Positions 50,149 to 57,259 of a stretch of 64,000 nt of DNA are shown here, in pieces (the stretch's first letter is position 1; every line of letters begins with the position of its first letter). Made by a program: the position numbers and the translations under genes. The DNA is taken from positions 186,001 to 250,000 of the forward strand of contig DAINDE010000001.1 in the NCBI GenBank assembly GCA_036732025.1, read 5' to 3'. This stretch comes from SSSZ01 sp036732025 (GTDB lineage: Bacteria; Pseudomonadota; Gammaproteobacteria; Burkholderiales; Rhodocyclaceae). The notes under the pieces were generated by a model. It ran no database searches. It was not told the DNA's origin and was given only the letters and a program-made list of their open reading frames with translations.

Positions 50149-51147
50149 ATGGAAACCAGCGCCCGCTTCACTCCCAGTGCCGTCGTCCGCTACCTCGACC
50201 AGTACGTGATCGGCCAGGAAGAGGCCAAGAAGGTGATCGCGGTGGCGGTCTACGCCCATTACAAGAAGATCGAGAAGGCCCGCCAGGACAGCGTGGATGT
50301 CGCCAAGAGCAATGTGCTGCTGATCGGCCCCACCGGCACCGGCAAGACCCTCCTCTGCGAGACCCTGTCCCGCTGCCTGGGGGTGCCCTTCGTCACCGCC
50401 GACGCCACCTCGCTGGCCCAGACGAAGTACGTGAACGAGGAAATCGAGGCCATCCTCCAGCGTCTGGTGGACAAGGCCGGAGGCGACGTCCGCCGGGCCC
50501 GCCGGGGCATCGTCTTCATCGACGAGATCGACAAGCTCAAGGCCCCCGCCGACCAGCCCCGGGCCACCTCCGGCGAGAGCGTCCAGCACGCCCTGCTCAA
50601 GATCATGGAAGGCGCCCCGGTCAAGCTCCACGGCGGCAGCTACATCGACACCACCGACATCCTCTTCATCTGCGGCGGCGCCTTCGTCGGCCTCGACACC
50701 ATCATGGCCGAGACCCACAGCTTCGGCTACATCGGCACCAGCAGCGCCGACGACCAGGGCATTCTCGACCGCCTCAACACCCGGGTGAAGCCGACCGACC
50801 TGTTCCAGTTCGGCCTCATCCCGGAATTCACCGGGCGCCTGCCCATCATCGCCAATTTCCGGGCCCTGTCGAAGCCGCTCCTGGTACGCATCATGACCGA
50901 GCCGAAGAACGCCCTCCTCCACCAGTTCCAGGAAATCTTCCGCAACGAAGGGGTGGAACTCGCCATCGCCCCGGCGGTCTTCGAGCAGATCGCCGAGATC
51001 GCCTACGAATACAAGACCGGCGCCCGCAGCCTGCGGGGCAGCTTCGAGGAAATGATCACCCCCATCCTCTACCTGGTGCCCGACCACCCGGAGATCCGCC
51101 GGGTGGAGATCGACTCGCTCTTCAGCGAACCCAGCTACATCAAATAG
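50149..51147 (+). CDS. ClpX-like AAA+ ATPase lacking the zinc domain
   Basis: The 332-residue product aligns with the ATPase core of ClpX: GQEEAKKVIAVAVYAHYKK, Walker A GPTGTGKT (60-67), Walker B FIDEID (123-128) and a late EFTGRLPIIANF and EPKNALLHQFQEIF. The N-terminal zinc-binding domain of ClpX is missing. The pore-1 loop is KYVN (93-96) where ClpX has GYVG. The RKH loop is shortened, and the IGF loop that docks on ClpP is not preserved (FGYIGTSS). It may unfold proteins without ClpP or with another partner. It is not the housekeeping clpX, which would sit with clpP and lon. Confidence 0.85.
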   Translation: METSARFTPSAVVRYLDQYVIGQEEAKKVIAVAVYAHYKKIEKARQDSVDVAKSNVLLIGPTGTGKTLLCETLSRCLGVPFVTADATSLAQTKYVNEEIEAILQRLVDKAGGDVRRARRGIVFIDEIDKLKAPADQPRATSGESVQHALLKIMEGAPVKLHGGSYIDTTDILFICGGAFVGLDTIMAETHSFGYIGTSSADDQGILDRLNTRVKPTDLFQFGLIPEFTGRLPIIANFRALSKPLLVRIMTEPKNALLHQFQEIFRNEGVELAIAPAVFEQIAEIAYEYKTGARSLRGSFEEMITPILYLVPDHPEIRRVEIDSLFSEPSYIK

Positions 51148-51675
51148 CTATTTCTTCGGTGGCGGAGGCGGCATGGAAGCCGCGCCGGAAGGCGGCGGCG
51201 GGGGCGGCGTGCTGACCCCCGGCGCGACGGGGGCGGACGGCGCCACCATGCCCGCCGGGACCGGCACCCGGTGGCCCTGGGCGTACATGCACTGGATGTA
51301 GGCGTGGTCGTACTGGCGCTGGGTGCCGTAGGAAGAACTACGGGCGGCGTCGCTGCCCGCCGCGCTGCCCACCACCAGGCCGGTGCCCGCCCCGACGGCG
51401 GCCCCCTCGCGCCCGCCGATGGCCGCGCCGGCCACGGCGCCGATGGCGGTGCCAACGACGGCGCTCTTGACACCGGCATCGGTACCTGCCTGGTTGGCCG
51501 TGGTGCCCGTCTGCTGGGCGGCGTACTGGCGGCACATGGCGTCGTCGCCGCGGAATTGATCAAAAGCCTTGCCCGTCCCCGGCAACACCAGGACGCTGGG
51601 ACCGCTGGGCGTGGTGGCGCAGCCCGCCAGGAGAGCGGCCCCCAAGAGGGCACAGAGGGTTGACACCCGTTTCAT
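51148..51675 (-). CDS. Glycine-zipper lipoprotein
   Basis: The 175-residue product has a lipoprotein signal (ALLAGCAT, Cys near 19), a central glycine-zipper segment (AVVGTAIGAVAGAAIGGREG region with GxxxG repeats, about 70-105) and a proline-rich end (PPPPPPSG and PPPPPKK). Such proteins associate with the outer membrane, as in YmgG/Rick_17kDa-type families. The start at 51675 is preferred with GAGG 8 bases upstream. It ends directly after the ClpX-like gene, in convergent orientation. Confidence 0.8.
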   Translation of the reverse strand: MKRVSTLCALLGAALLAGCATTPSGPSVLVLPGTGKAFDQFRGDDAMCRQYAAQQTGTTANQAGTDAGVKSAVVGTAIGAVAGAAIGGREGAAVGAGTGLVVGSAAGSDAARSSSYGTQRQYDHAYIQCMYAQGHRVPVPAGMVAPSAPVAPGVSTPPPPPPSGAASMPPPPPKK

Positions 51676-51697
51676 CGACATCACCTCATGGAAAAAA

Positions 51698-52030
51698 TCA
51701 GCGGGGCGCCTGGGGCACGACCTGCTGCCAGCCCCCCGGGCAATCCTTGACATAGGGGTAATAGGCCTTGGCCTCGACGCAGTAATACCAGTAATTGGTG
51801 GACTGGACGGCGGGGGCCGGGTTCTGCTCGATATACACCGGCGGCTCGGGCGCCGGGACGACGACGACCCGGGGCGGGTAATCCCAGTAGGGCGGGTAAT
51901 ACCAGGGCCACAGGGGGGCACCGAAATAGACGCCGACGTGGGCGCGGGGCCGCCGGTGATCTGCCGCGGCGGAGCCGATGCCGGCCACCACCACCAGAAC
52001 GGCGACCAGCAGGAGTTTGAAGGTTTTCAT
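51698..52030 (-). CDS. Exported Tyr/Pro-rich small protein
   Basis: The 110-residue product has a signal peptide (LLLVAVLVVVAGIGSA, cut after AAA) and a Trp/Tyr/Pro-rich mature part. The C-terminal YYCVEAKAYYPYVKDCPGGW with two Cys is a recurring motif of small exported proteins in proteobacteria. Function is unknown. It precedes the glycine-zipper lipoprotein on the same strand, with a 22-base gap. Confidence 0.75.
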   Translation of the reverse strand: MKTFKLLLVAVLVVVAGIGSAAADHRRPRAHVGVYFGAPLWPWYYPPYWDYPPRVVVVPAPEPPVYIEQNPAPAVQSTNYWYYCVEAKAYYPYVKDCPGGWQQVVPQAPR

Positions 52031-52130
52031 GACGCTATTCCCGAAGACACATCCTCACCTTAGCAAAGCCGCGGCGGGAGTTTGTTTCAAGTTGTATCCA
52101 GGAAATTAACGCGCGGGCGCCGCCTTCGGC

Positions 52131-52697
52131 CTACAGGGCCTTGATCAATCCGTGCACCGACCGGAAGGCGGGGTGGTCGGCATGCCGCAGCCATTCGAAG
52201 AGGGCCATCTCCGCCGTCACGGTACGCGCCCCGGCGGCGGCGAGGCGGGTCGCGGCGGCGAGGCGGTCGGCGGCATGGCGGGAGCCGGCGGCGTCCTGGA
52301 CGAACCAGCACTCGTAGCCGGCATCGAGAATGCCCAGGGCCGTCTGCAGGACGCAGACATGGGCCTCCATGCCGCCCACCAGCACCTGGGTCCGCCCCAG
52401 TTGGCCGAGAACCTCGGGCAGGGCCGGCTCGGCCATGGCCGAGAAGTGGCGCTTGCCGATGATGCTGGACGGCGGCACCAGTTCCCGCAGGCGGGGCACC
52501 GTGGGGCCCATGACCTCGGGGCAATGCTCGGTAAGGAAGACTGGCACGCCCAGTTCCGCCGCGCCGCGGGCCAGGGCGAGGCTGCGCCGCTCGATGTCGG
52601 CGTTGCCTTCGACGTGGGGCGCCAGGCGGGTCTGGACATCGACCAGAACGAGGATGGAGCGGCGGGCGTCGAGCAGGCTGGTGGCGGCGTGTTCCAT
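52131..52697 (-). CDS. Isochorismatase-family cysteine hydrolase
   Basis: The 188-residue enzyme shows the family triad: Asp in LVLVDVQTRL (about 20), Lys in IIGKRHFSA (about 83) and Cys in GMEAHVCVLQTAL (about 116). The family hydrolyses ureido or amide bonds, or isochorismate in some members. The substrate here is unknown. It is divergent from the second MocR gene, a common arrangement for regulator and target. Confidence 0.85.
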   Translation of the reverse strand: MEHAATSLLDARRSILVLVDVQTRLAPHVEGNADIERRSLALARGAAELGVPVFLTEHCPEVMGPTVPRLRELVPPSSIIGKRHFSAMAEPALPEVLGQLGRTQVLVGGMEAHVCVLQTALGILDAGYECWFVQDAAGSRHAADRLAAATRLAAAGARTVTAEMALFEWLRHADHPAFRSVHGLIKAL

Positions 52698-52754
52698 GGG
52701 TCTCCTTTCCTGGGGGGCGCTGCCATTGTAGCGGCTACCGGCAGCGGCGGTACC

Positions 52755-52816
52755 GGAACAGTTGTATCATTTCGACATCTGTTACGGTCAATTTTCCGGC
52801 CAACTATATCTGTTCC
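52755..52816. promoter_or_regulatory. Repeat-rich operator-like region between isochorismatase and MocR genes
   Basis: ATCTGTTAC (52777-52785) and ATCTGTTCC (52808-52816) are direct repeats 31 bases apart, about three helix turns. GGAACAGTT (52755-52763) is an inverted relative of the same motif. MocR proteins often bind direct repeats in a divergent spacer, so this may be the operator of the 52845 gene. Confidence 0.5.
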
Positions 52817-52844
52817 ACCGGCCGTTCCCGGGAGATGATGGGCC

Positions 52845-54281
52845 ATGGACCAGCCCCCCCTCTATCGCCGCCTGGCCGCCCACTACCGCGAGGCCATCGA
52901 AAGCGGCGCCCTCTTGCCGGGCGACCGCCTCCCTTCCGTGCGCACCCTCATGGACCGCCACGGGGTGAGCCTGTCCACCGCCCTCCAGGCCTGCCGCCAG
53001 CTCGAAAGCGACGGCTGGCTGGAAGCCCGGCCCCGCTCAGGCAACTACGTGCGCCGGCCCCGCCGGGCCGCGCCCCCGGCCCTGTCCGAACCGCCGGCCG
53101 GCCAGCCCCTGGATCCGGCCCAGTACGTCGGCATCCACGCCCGGGTCTCCGGCTTCATCGCCCGGGGCCGGCAGGAACAGGTGAAGGTCAATTTCTCCAG
53201 CGCCCGCAGCGCCCCCGCCCTCTACCCCGGCGAGGCCCTGCGCAACGCCGCGGCCCGGGCCCTGCGGCGGTATCCGGAGCTGCTGGTAACCCCCGCCCCG
53301 GACCGCGGCCAGGCCCATTTCCGCGGCGTCCTCGCCCAGCGGGCCCTGGCCGCCGGCATGGTGCTGGCCCCGGAGGACATCCTCGTCACCCAGGGCTGCA
53401 TCGAGGCCCTCAACCTGGCCCTGCGGGCGGTCACCCGGCCCGGCGACGTCGTCGCCGTCGAATCCCCCACCTTCTACGGCCTCCTGCAGGTGCTGGAAGC
53501 CCTCGGCCTCAAGGCCCTGGAAATCCCCACCAGCCCCCACACCGGCATTTCCCTGGAGGCCTTGGAGCTGGCGGCGCGCGGCGCCGACGCCATCAAGGCC
53601 CTGGTGGTGGTGCCCATCCTGCAGAATCCCCTGGGCAGCATCATGCCCGACGACCACAAGGCCCGCCTGGTGGCCTTTTGCGCCGCCCAGGGCATCGCCC
53701 TCGTCGAGGACGACACCTACGGCGCCCTCACCGACGCCGAGACGCCGCAAAAGGCCCTGAAGAGCTGGGACCGGGACGGCAACGTCATCCACTGCGCCTC
53801 CCTGCACAAGGTGCTGGCGCCGGGACTGCGGCTGGGCTGGATGCACGCCGGGCGCTGGCAGGCCCGGGTGGAGATGCTCAAGTACGTGCAGAGCCGCAAC
53901 AACGAAGCCCTGGCCCAACTGGCGGCGGCGGACGTCATGGCCTCACCGGCCTACGACCGCCATCTGCGCCGCCTGCGGGCCTGCCTGCGCAACCAGCGGG
54001 AGCAGACCGCCGAGGCCATCGCCCGCTACTTCCCCGCCGGCACCCGTCTCACCGCCCCGGCCGGGGGCTTGGCGCTGTGGGTAGAACTGCCGGCCGGCGC
54101 TTCCTCCGCCGCCCTGTTCGACGCCGCCCTGGCGGACGGCATCTTCGTCGCCCCGGGGCTGATGTTCTCCAACTCCAGCCGGTTCGACGGCTTCGTGCGC
54201 CTCAATTGCGGCGCCCCCTACACCCCCGAAATCGACGCCGCCCTGCGTTGCCTGGGCGGTCTGGTGGCCGGGCTGGCCTGA
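52845..54281 (+). CDS. MocR-type regulator (GntR helix-turn-helix plus aminotransferase domain)
   Basis: The 478-residue product has the winged helix (about 6-70, GDRLPSVRTLMDRHGVSLST in type) and the fold-type I aminotransferase domain with VVPILQNPLGSIMP, EDDTYGAL and the PLP Lys in CASLHKVLAPGLRLGW. It is paralogous to the gene at 46146-47558. The family is transcriptional, not catalytic. The divergent isochorismatase-family gene is a possible target. Confidence 0.88.
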   Translation: MDQPPLYRRLAAHYREAIESGALLPGDRLPSVRTLMDRHGVSLSTALQACRQLESDGWLEARPRSGNYVRRPRRAAPPALSEPPAGQPLDPAQYVGIHARVSGFIARGRQEQVKVNFSSARSAPALYPGEALRNAAARALRRYPELLVTPAPDRGQAHFRGVLAQRALAAGMVLAPEDILVTQGCIEALNLALRAVTRPGDVVAVESPTFYGLLQVLEALGLKALEIPTSPHTGISLEALELAARGADAIKALVVVPILQNPLGSIMPDDHKARLVAFCAAQGIALVEDDTYGALTDAETPQKALKSWDRDGNVIHCASLHKVLAPGLRLGWMHAGRWQARVEMLKYVQSRNNEALAQLAAADVMASPAYDRHLRRLRACLRNQREQTAEAIARYFPAGTRLTAPAGGLALWVELPAGASSAALFDAALADGIFVAPGLMFSNSSRFDGFVRLNCGAPYTPEIDAALRCLGGLVAGLA

Positions 54282-54412
54282 GCGGCCGCCCCTTGTCGCG
54301 CCAATCGGCAACTTTTCACGAAATCGTAAACGTCGCCGTGGAAAATGCCGCCCGTTGCGCTAAAGAGAAAAGACATGGGTAGTAAACCCCGGCGGGGGCA
54401 TGGAGACAAACA

Positions 54413-54622
54413 ATGAAAAAACAGATCAAGAATTACGTGGGCCGCCTGGTCCGCCTCAACAAGGAAACCTTCCAGAAGATCGCCGAGCGGGCGGCCCGCT
54501 CGGGGGAGATCGTGGAAAACTTCTTCGTCGTGGCCACCGCCAACGCGAAGCTCGGCAAGCTGGTCTGCTACGGCGCCAACACCCGGGTCACCGTGTCGCT
54601 AGGCGACGTGGTGTTCGTCTAG
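54413..54622 (+). CDS. Conserved small basic protein, unknown
   Basis: The 69-residue product starts with a Lys/Arg-rich helix (MKKQIKNYVGRLVRLNKETF) and ends in a hydrophobic beta-rich part (LGKLVCYGANTRVTVSLGDVVFV). A ribosome site TGGAGACAAAC precedes ATG 54413. I do not recognise the family. The 3' end overlaps the convergent DUF2917-like gene by 24 bases. Confidence 0.6.
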   Translation: MKKQIKNYVGRLVRLNKETFQKIAERAARSGEIVENFFVVATANAKLGKLVCYGANTRVTVSLGDVVFV

Positions 54623-54943
54623 TCCCGTTCCCGGCGCCGCCGCCCGCGACAGCCCCAGGCAGCGGGCGATCCTTTCCCACAGGGGCGCGTGCAGCCTGGC
54701 CAGGACCACCGCCTCGGCGGCTTCCAGGGCCAGCACCTCGATCCAGCCGCCGGCGGCGAGGTCGATCCATTGCTCCGCTGCCAGGTCCCGTTCCCGGGCG
54801 ACCATCGTTTCCGCCAGCCAGGCCGGCGGCTCCCGCAGGCGCACGCTGCCGCCCAGCACCAGCAGGCCGCTGCCCGCCTCCACCAGCACCTGCCGGCGCT
54901 CTCCCGCCTGCAGCCGCAATACCAGTTGGCCCTGTTGCCCCAT
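54599..54943 (-). CDS. DUF2917-like protein
   Basis: The 114-residue product resembles DUF2917, with LVLRLQAGERRQVLVEAGSGLLVLGGSVRLRE in type, ERDLAAEQWIDLAAGGWIEV and a late EAVVLARLHAPLW. The start at 54943 fits AGGAG 7 bases upstream; an earlier ATG at 54949 is too close. It is the second DUF2917-type gene beside a MocR gene in this window. Its 3' end overlaps the small gene on the plus strand. Confidence 0.5.
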   Translation of the reverse strand: MGQQGQLVLRLQAGERRQVLVEAGSGLLVLGGSVRLREPPAWLAETMVARERDLAAEQWIDLAAGGWIEVLALEAAEAVVLARLHAPLWERIARCLGLSRAAAPGTGLDEHHVA

Positions 54944-55093
54944 CGCCATTCTCCTTGCCGTGGATGATGGCGAAATCGTACGGCGGCGCCGGCGGCCGAA
55001 ACAGGCACAGGAAACGGGTATCTGCAGCGCAGCAGAAGGCGCCGCGGCGATCTGTTCCGGGCCGATTCCGGCCCGGCTGTTGCGGATGCCCGG

Positions 55094-55603
55094 TCAGCGC
55101 CGGGACCACTGCCCCTGTTCGTCGAGGGACCACCAGCCGGCCGGGCCCTGGCCGATCCACTCCTTGCCGAAGCTGAAGGAGGTGTAGGGCCGCCAGAGCA
55201 CGTAATTGAGCCCGCCGTAGCCGACGGCGATGGCCACCTGCTCGTAGAGCAGTGCCCGGTCCCGGTTTTCGTCCCAGAGCAGCGAGCGCAGCTCCTCGCG
55301 CCGCTTTTCGTCGCGCAGGGCGACGAAGCCGCCGGCAGTGTTGCCGATGGCGCCCTCGTCCAGGCTCGCCCTGAGCCGGGGTTGGCGCTCCCGCAGGCGC
55401 TGGACGGCGCGGGTCAGGTCGCCGCCGGAATAGAGGAGCTTGCCGATCTCGGCGTCGCTGCCGCCGGCGTAGACCAGGGCCACCACCTGCTTCGCCTCCA
55501 CCGCCGTGCCGGTGGCGGCGGTCTGGATGTCGAATCTGTGCTCCCCGGTGGAACTGCAGGCGGCGAGCAGGGCAAGGGCTGCGATGGCAATGAGCTTCTT
55601 CAT
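55094..55603 (-). CDS. Lipoprotein, possibly DUF1318 (YdbL)-like
   Basis: The 169-residue product has a lipoprotein signal (ALLAACSS, Cys near 16). The central part with ASLDEGAIGNTAGGFVAL and LLYEQVAIAVGYGGLN resembles the YdbL/DUF1318 pattern of a short glycine-containing turn followed by Asn/Arg and Tyr residues. This assignment is weak. It stands alone, upstream of the repeat and terminator at 55666-55745. Confidence 0.55.
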   Translation of the reverse strand: MKKLIAIAALALLAACSSTGEHRFDIQTAATGTAVEAKQVVALVYAGGSDAEIGKLLYSGGDLTRAVQRLRERQPRLRASLDEGAIGNTAGGFVALRDEKRREELRSLLWDENRDRALLYEQVAIAVGYGGLNYVLWRPYTSFSFGKEWIGQGPAGWWSLDEQGQWSRR

Positions 55604-55665
55604 GGATGGCCTCCTGAGCGGATTATCGCCTACAAATCCGGCAACATCGCCGTTGTACCAATAAC

Positions 55666-55704
55666 CGTCCGCCCTGAGCCAGGTCGAAGGGCCCGGCCCG
55701 AACG
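55666..55704. repeat. Copy of the dispersed REP-like repeat
   Basis: The stretch GTCCGCCCTGAGCCAGGTCG followed by AAGGGCCCGGCCCGAAC contains both arms of the element also found at 35928-35988 and 63465-63513. This copy is diverged and the two arms are closer together. Confidence 0.6.
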
Positions 55705-55713
55705 AGGTTGTTC

Positions 55714-55745
55714 CAAAAGAAAAACGGAGGCCGCAGCCTCCGTTT
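55714..55745 (-). terminator. Rho-independent terminator after hom
   Basis: On the minus strand AAACGGAGGC and GCCTCCGTTT (55745-55736 and 55731-55722) pair around a 4-base loop and run into TTCTTTT. It lies 20 bases past the hom stop, so no thrC follows in the same unit. Confidence 0.85.
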
Positions 55746-55764
55746 CCTCGGACATTCCGCCGTC

Positions 55765-56949
55765 TTACTGCAGCTCTTCCAGGCGGATGCGCTTGACCTT
55801 GCCCTTTTGCGCCGGCAGGGCCTCGATCTTGGCGATGGCCGCGTCGGCGGCGCTTTCCTTGCAGACGTGGGTGAGGATGATGATGTCGGTCTCGCCCTCG
55901 CCCTCCTCCGGCTCCCGCTGCAGCAGGGCGTCGATGGAGATGGCCTGGTCGGCCAGGATGCGGGTGATGTCGGCCAGCACGCCGGGCTTGTCCTCCACCC
56001 GCAGGCGCAGGTAGTAGCCGGTCTCCACCTCGCTCATGGGCAGGATGGGCAGGTTGGACATGGCGTCGGGCTGGAAGGCCAGGTGCGGCACCCGGTGCTC
56101 GGGGTCGGCGGTGGCCAGGCGGGTGACGTCCACCAGGTCGGCGATGACGGCGGAGGCGGTCGGCTCGGCGCCGGCGCCCTTGCCGTAGTAGAGGGTGGCG
56201 CCGACGGCGTCGCCCTTGACCAGCACGGCGTTCATGGCGCCCTCGACGTTGGCGATGAGGCGCTTGGCCGGCACCAGGGTCGGATGCACGCGCAGCTCGA
56301 CACCGTTGCTGCGGCGCTTGGCGATGCCCAGGAGCTTGATGCGGTAGCCCAGTTGCTCAGCGTACCTGATGTCGGCGGCTTCCAGCTTGGTGATGCCTTC
56401 CACGTAGGCCTTGTCGAACTGCACCGGGATGCCGAAGGCGATGGCGGAAATCAGCGTCGCCTTGTGGGCTGCATCGACGCCCTCGATGTCGAAGGTGGGG
56501 TCGGCCTCGGCGTAGCCCAGGCGCTGGGCCTCGGCCAGGACGTCGGCGAAGGAGAGTCCCTTGTCCCGCATCTCGGAAAGGATGAAGTTGGTGGTGCCGT
56601 TGATGATGCCGGCAGCCCATTCGATGCGGTTGGCGGTGAGGCCCTCGCGCAGGGCCTTGATGATGGGGATGCCCCCGGCCACGGCGGCCTCGAAGGCCAC
56701 CATGACGCCCTTGTTCTGGGCGGCGGTGAAGATCTCGGTGCCATGGACGGCGAGCAGCGCCTTGTTGGCGGTGACCACGTGCTTGCCGGCGGCGATGGCC
56801 TCCAGCACCAGCGACTTGGCGATGCCGTAGCCGCCGATGAGCTCGATCACGATGTCGATCGCCGGGTTGGCGATCACGGCGCGCGCGTCGTTCACCACCT
56901 GCGCCGCGTCGCCGACGATGGCCTTGGCGCGCGCGGTGTCGAGGTCGGC
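55765..56949 (-). CDS. hom: Homoserine dehydrogenase, C-terminal contig part
   Basis: Homoserine dehydrogenase makes homoserine from aspartate semialdehyde on the way to threonine and methionine. This part keeps 394 codons to the stop. It covers a copy of the NAD-domain end (IDIVIELIGGYGIA, AGKHVVTANKALLA), the catalytic domain (GIINGTTNFILSEM, EADPTFDIEGVDAAHK) and the ACT domain (GYYLRLRVEDKPGVLADI). The gene is interrupted by the N gap. The first 50 or so codons repeat, with changes, the region also present on the far side of the gap, so the two parts do not simply join. Confidence 0.85.
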   Translation of the reverse strand, partial: ADLDTARAKAIVGDAAQVVNDARAVIANPAIDIVIELIGGYGIAKSLVLEAIAAGKHVVTANKALLAVHGTEIFTAAQNKGVMVAFEAAVAGGIPIIKALREGLTANRIEWAAGIINGTTNFILSEMRDKGLSFADVLAEAQRLGYAEADPTFDIEGVDAAHKATLISAIAFGIPVQFDKAYVEGITKLEAADIRYAEQLGYRIKLLGIAKRRSNGVELRVHPTLVPAKRLIANVEGAMNAVLVKGDAVGATLYYGKGAGAEPTASAVIADLVDVTRLATADPEHRVPHLAFQPDAMSNLPILPMSEVETGYYLRLRVEDKPGVLADITRILADQAISIDALLQREPEEGEGETDIIILTHVCKESAADAAIAKIEALPAQKGKVKRIRLEELQ

Positions 56950-56950
56950 C

Positions 56951-56960
56951 NNNNNNNNNN
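56951..56960. other. Assembly gap of ten N inside hom
   Basis: Ten unknown bases separate two sequence pieces. Ten is a conventional placeholder, so the true distance is unknown. The reading frames on either side are not in phase, and the coding content overlaps (see the two hom entries). Confidence 0.95.
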
Positions 56961-57251
56961 GCCGATGGCGAAGGATTGACGAAACCCATCCTTGGCCACG
57001 CCGTAGCCGCCGATCAGCTCGACGACGATGTCGATCTCGGGGTCGTTCACCACGGCGAAGGCATCGTCGGTCACCTTGCAGGCGCCGCCGGTGACCTGCT
57101 TGGCCAGTTCCACGTTCTTGTCGGCCACCGCGGTAATTCGAATCGGACGGCCGGCGCGGCGGGTGATTTCTTCCGCATTGCGATTGAGGACGGTCCAGGT
57201 GCCACCGCCGACGGTGCCGATGCCGATAAGGCCAACATTGATGGGTTTCAT
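56961..57251 (-). CDS. hom: Homoserine dehydrogenase, N-terminal contig part
   Basis: This part starts at ATG 57251 (MKPINVGLIGIGTVGGGTW, the NAD-binding motif) and is open for 97 codons to the gap. It contains DPEIDIVVELIGGYGVAKDG, the counterpart of NPAIDIVIELIGGYGIAKSL on the other side. The last ten or so codons before the gap (GFRQSFAIG) no longer resemble the family and may be low-quality or foreign sequence. The gene starts 8 bases after alaA, its usual neighbour in this group. Confidence 0.85.
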
Positions 57252-57259
57252 GATCTGCT

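Noticed and set aside
56890..57100. Tandem partial duplication of hom as a natural event
   Set aside because: The two copies meet at an N gap, are out of frame and differ in codon style, so an assembly join explains them better. Kept as a finding, not as a feature.
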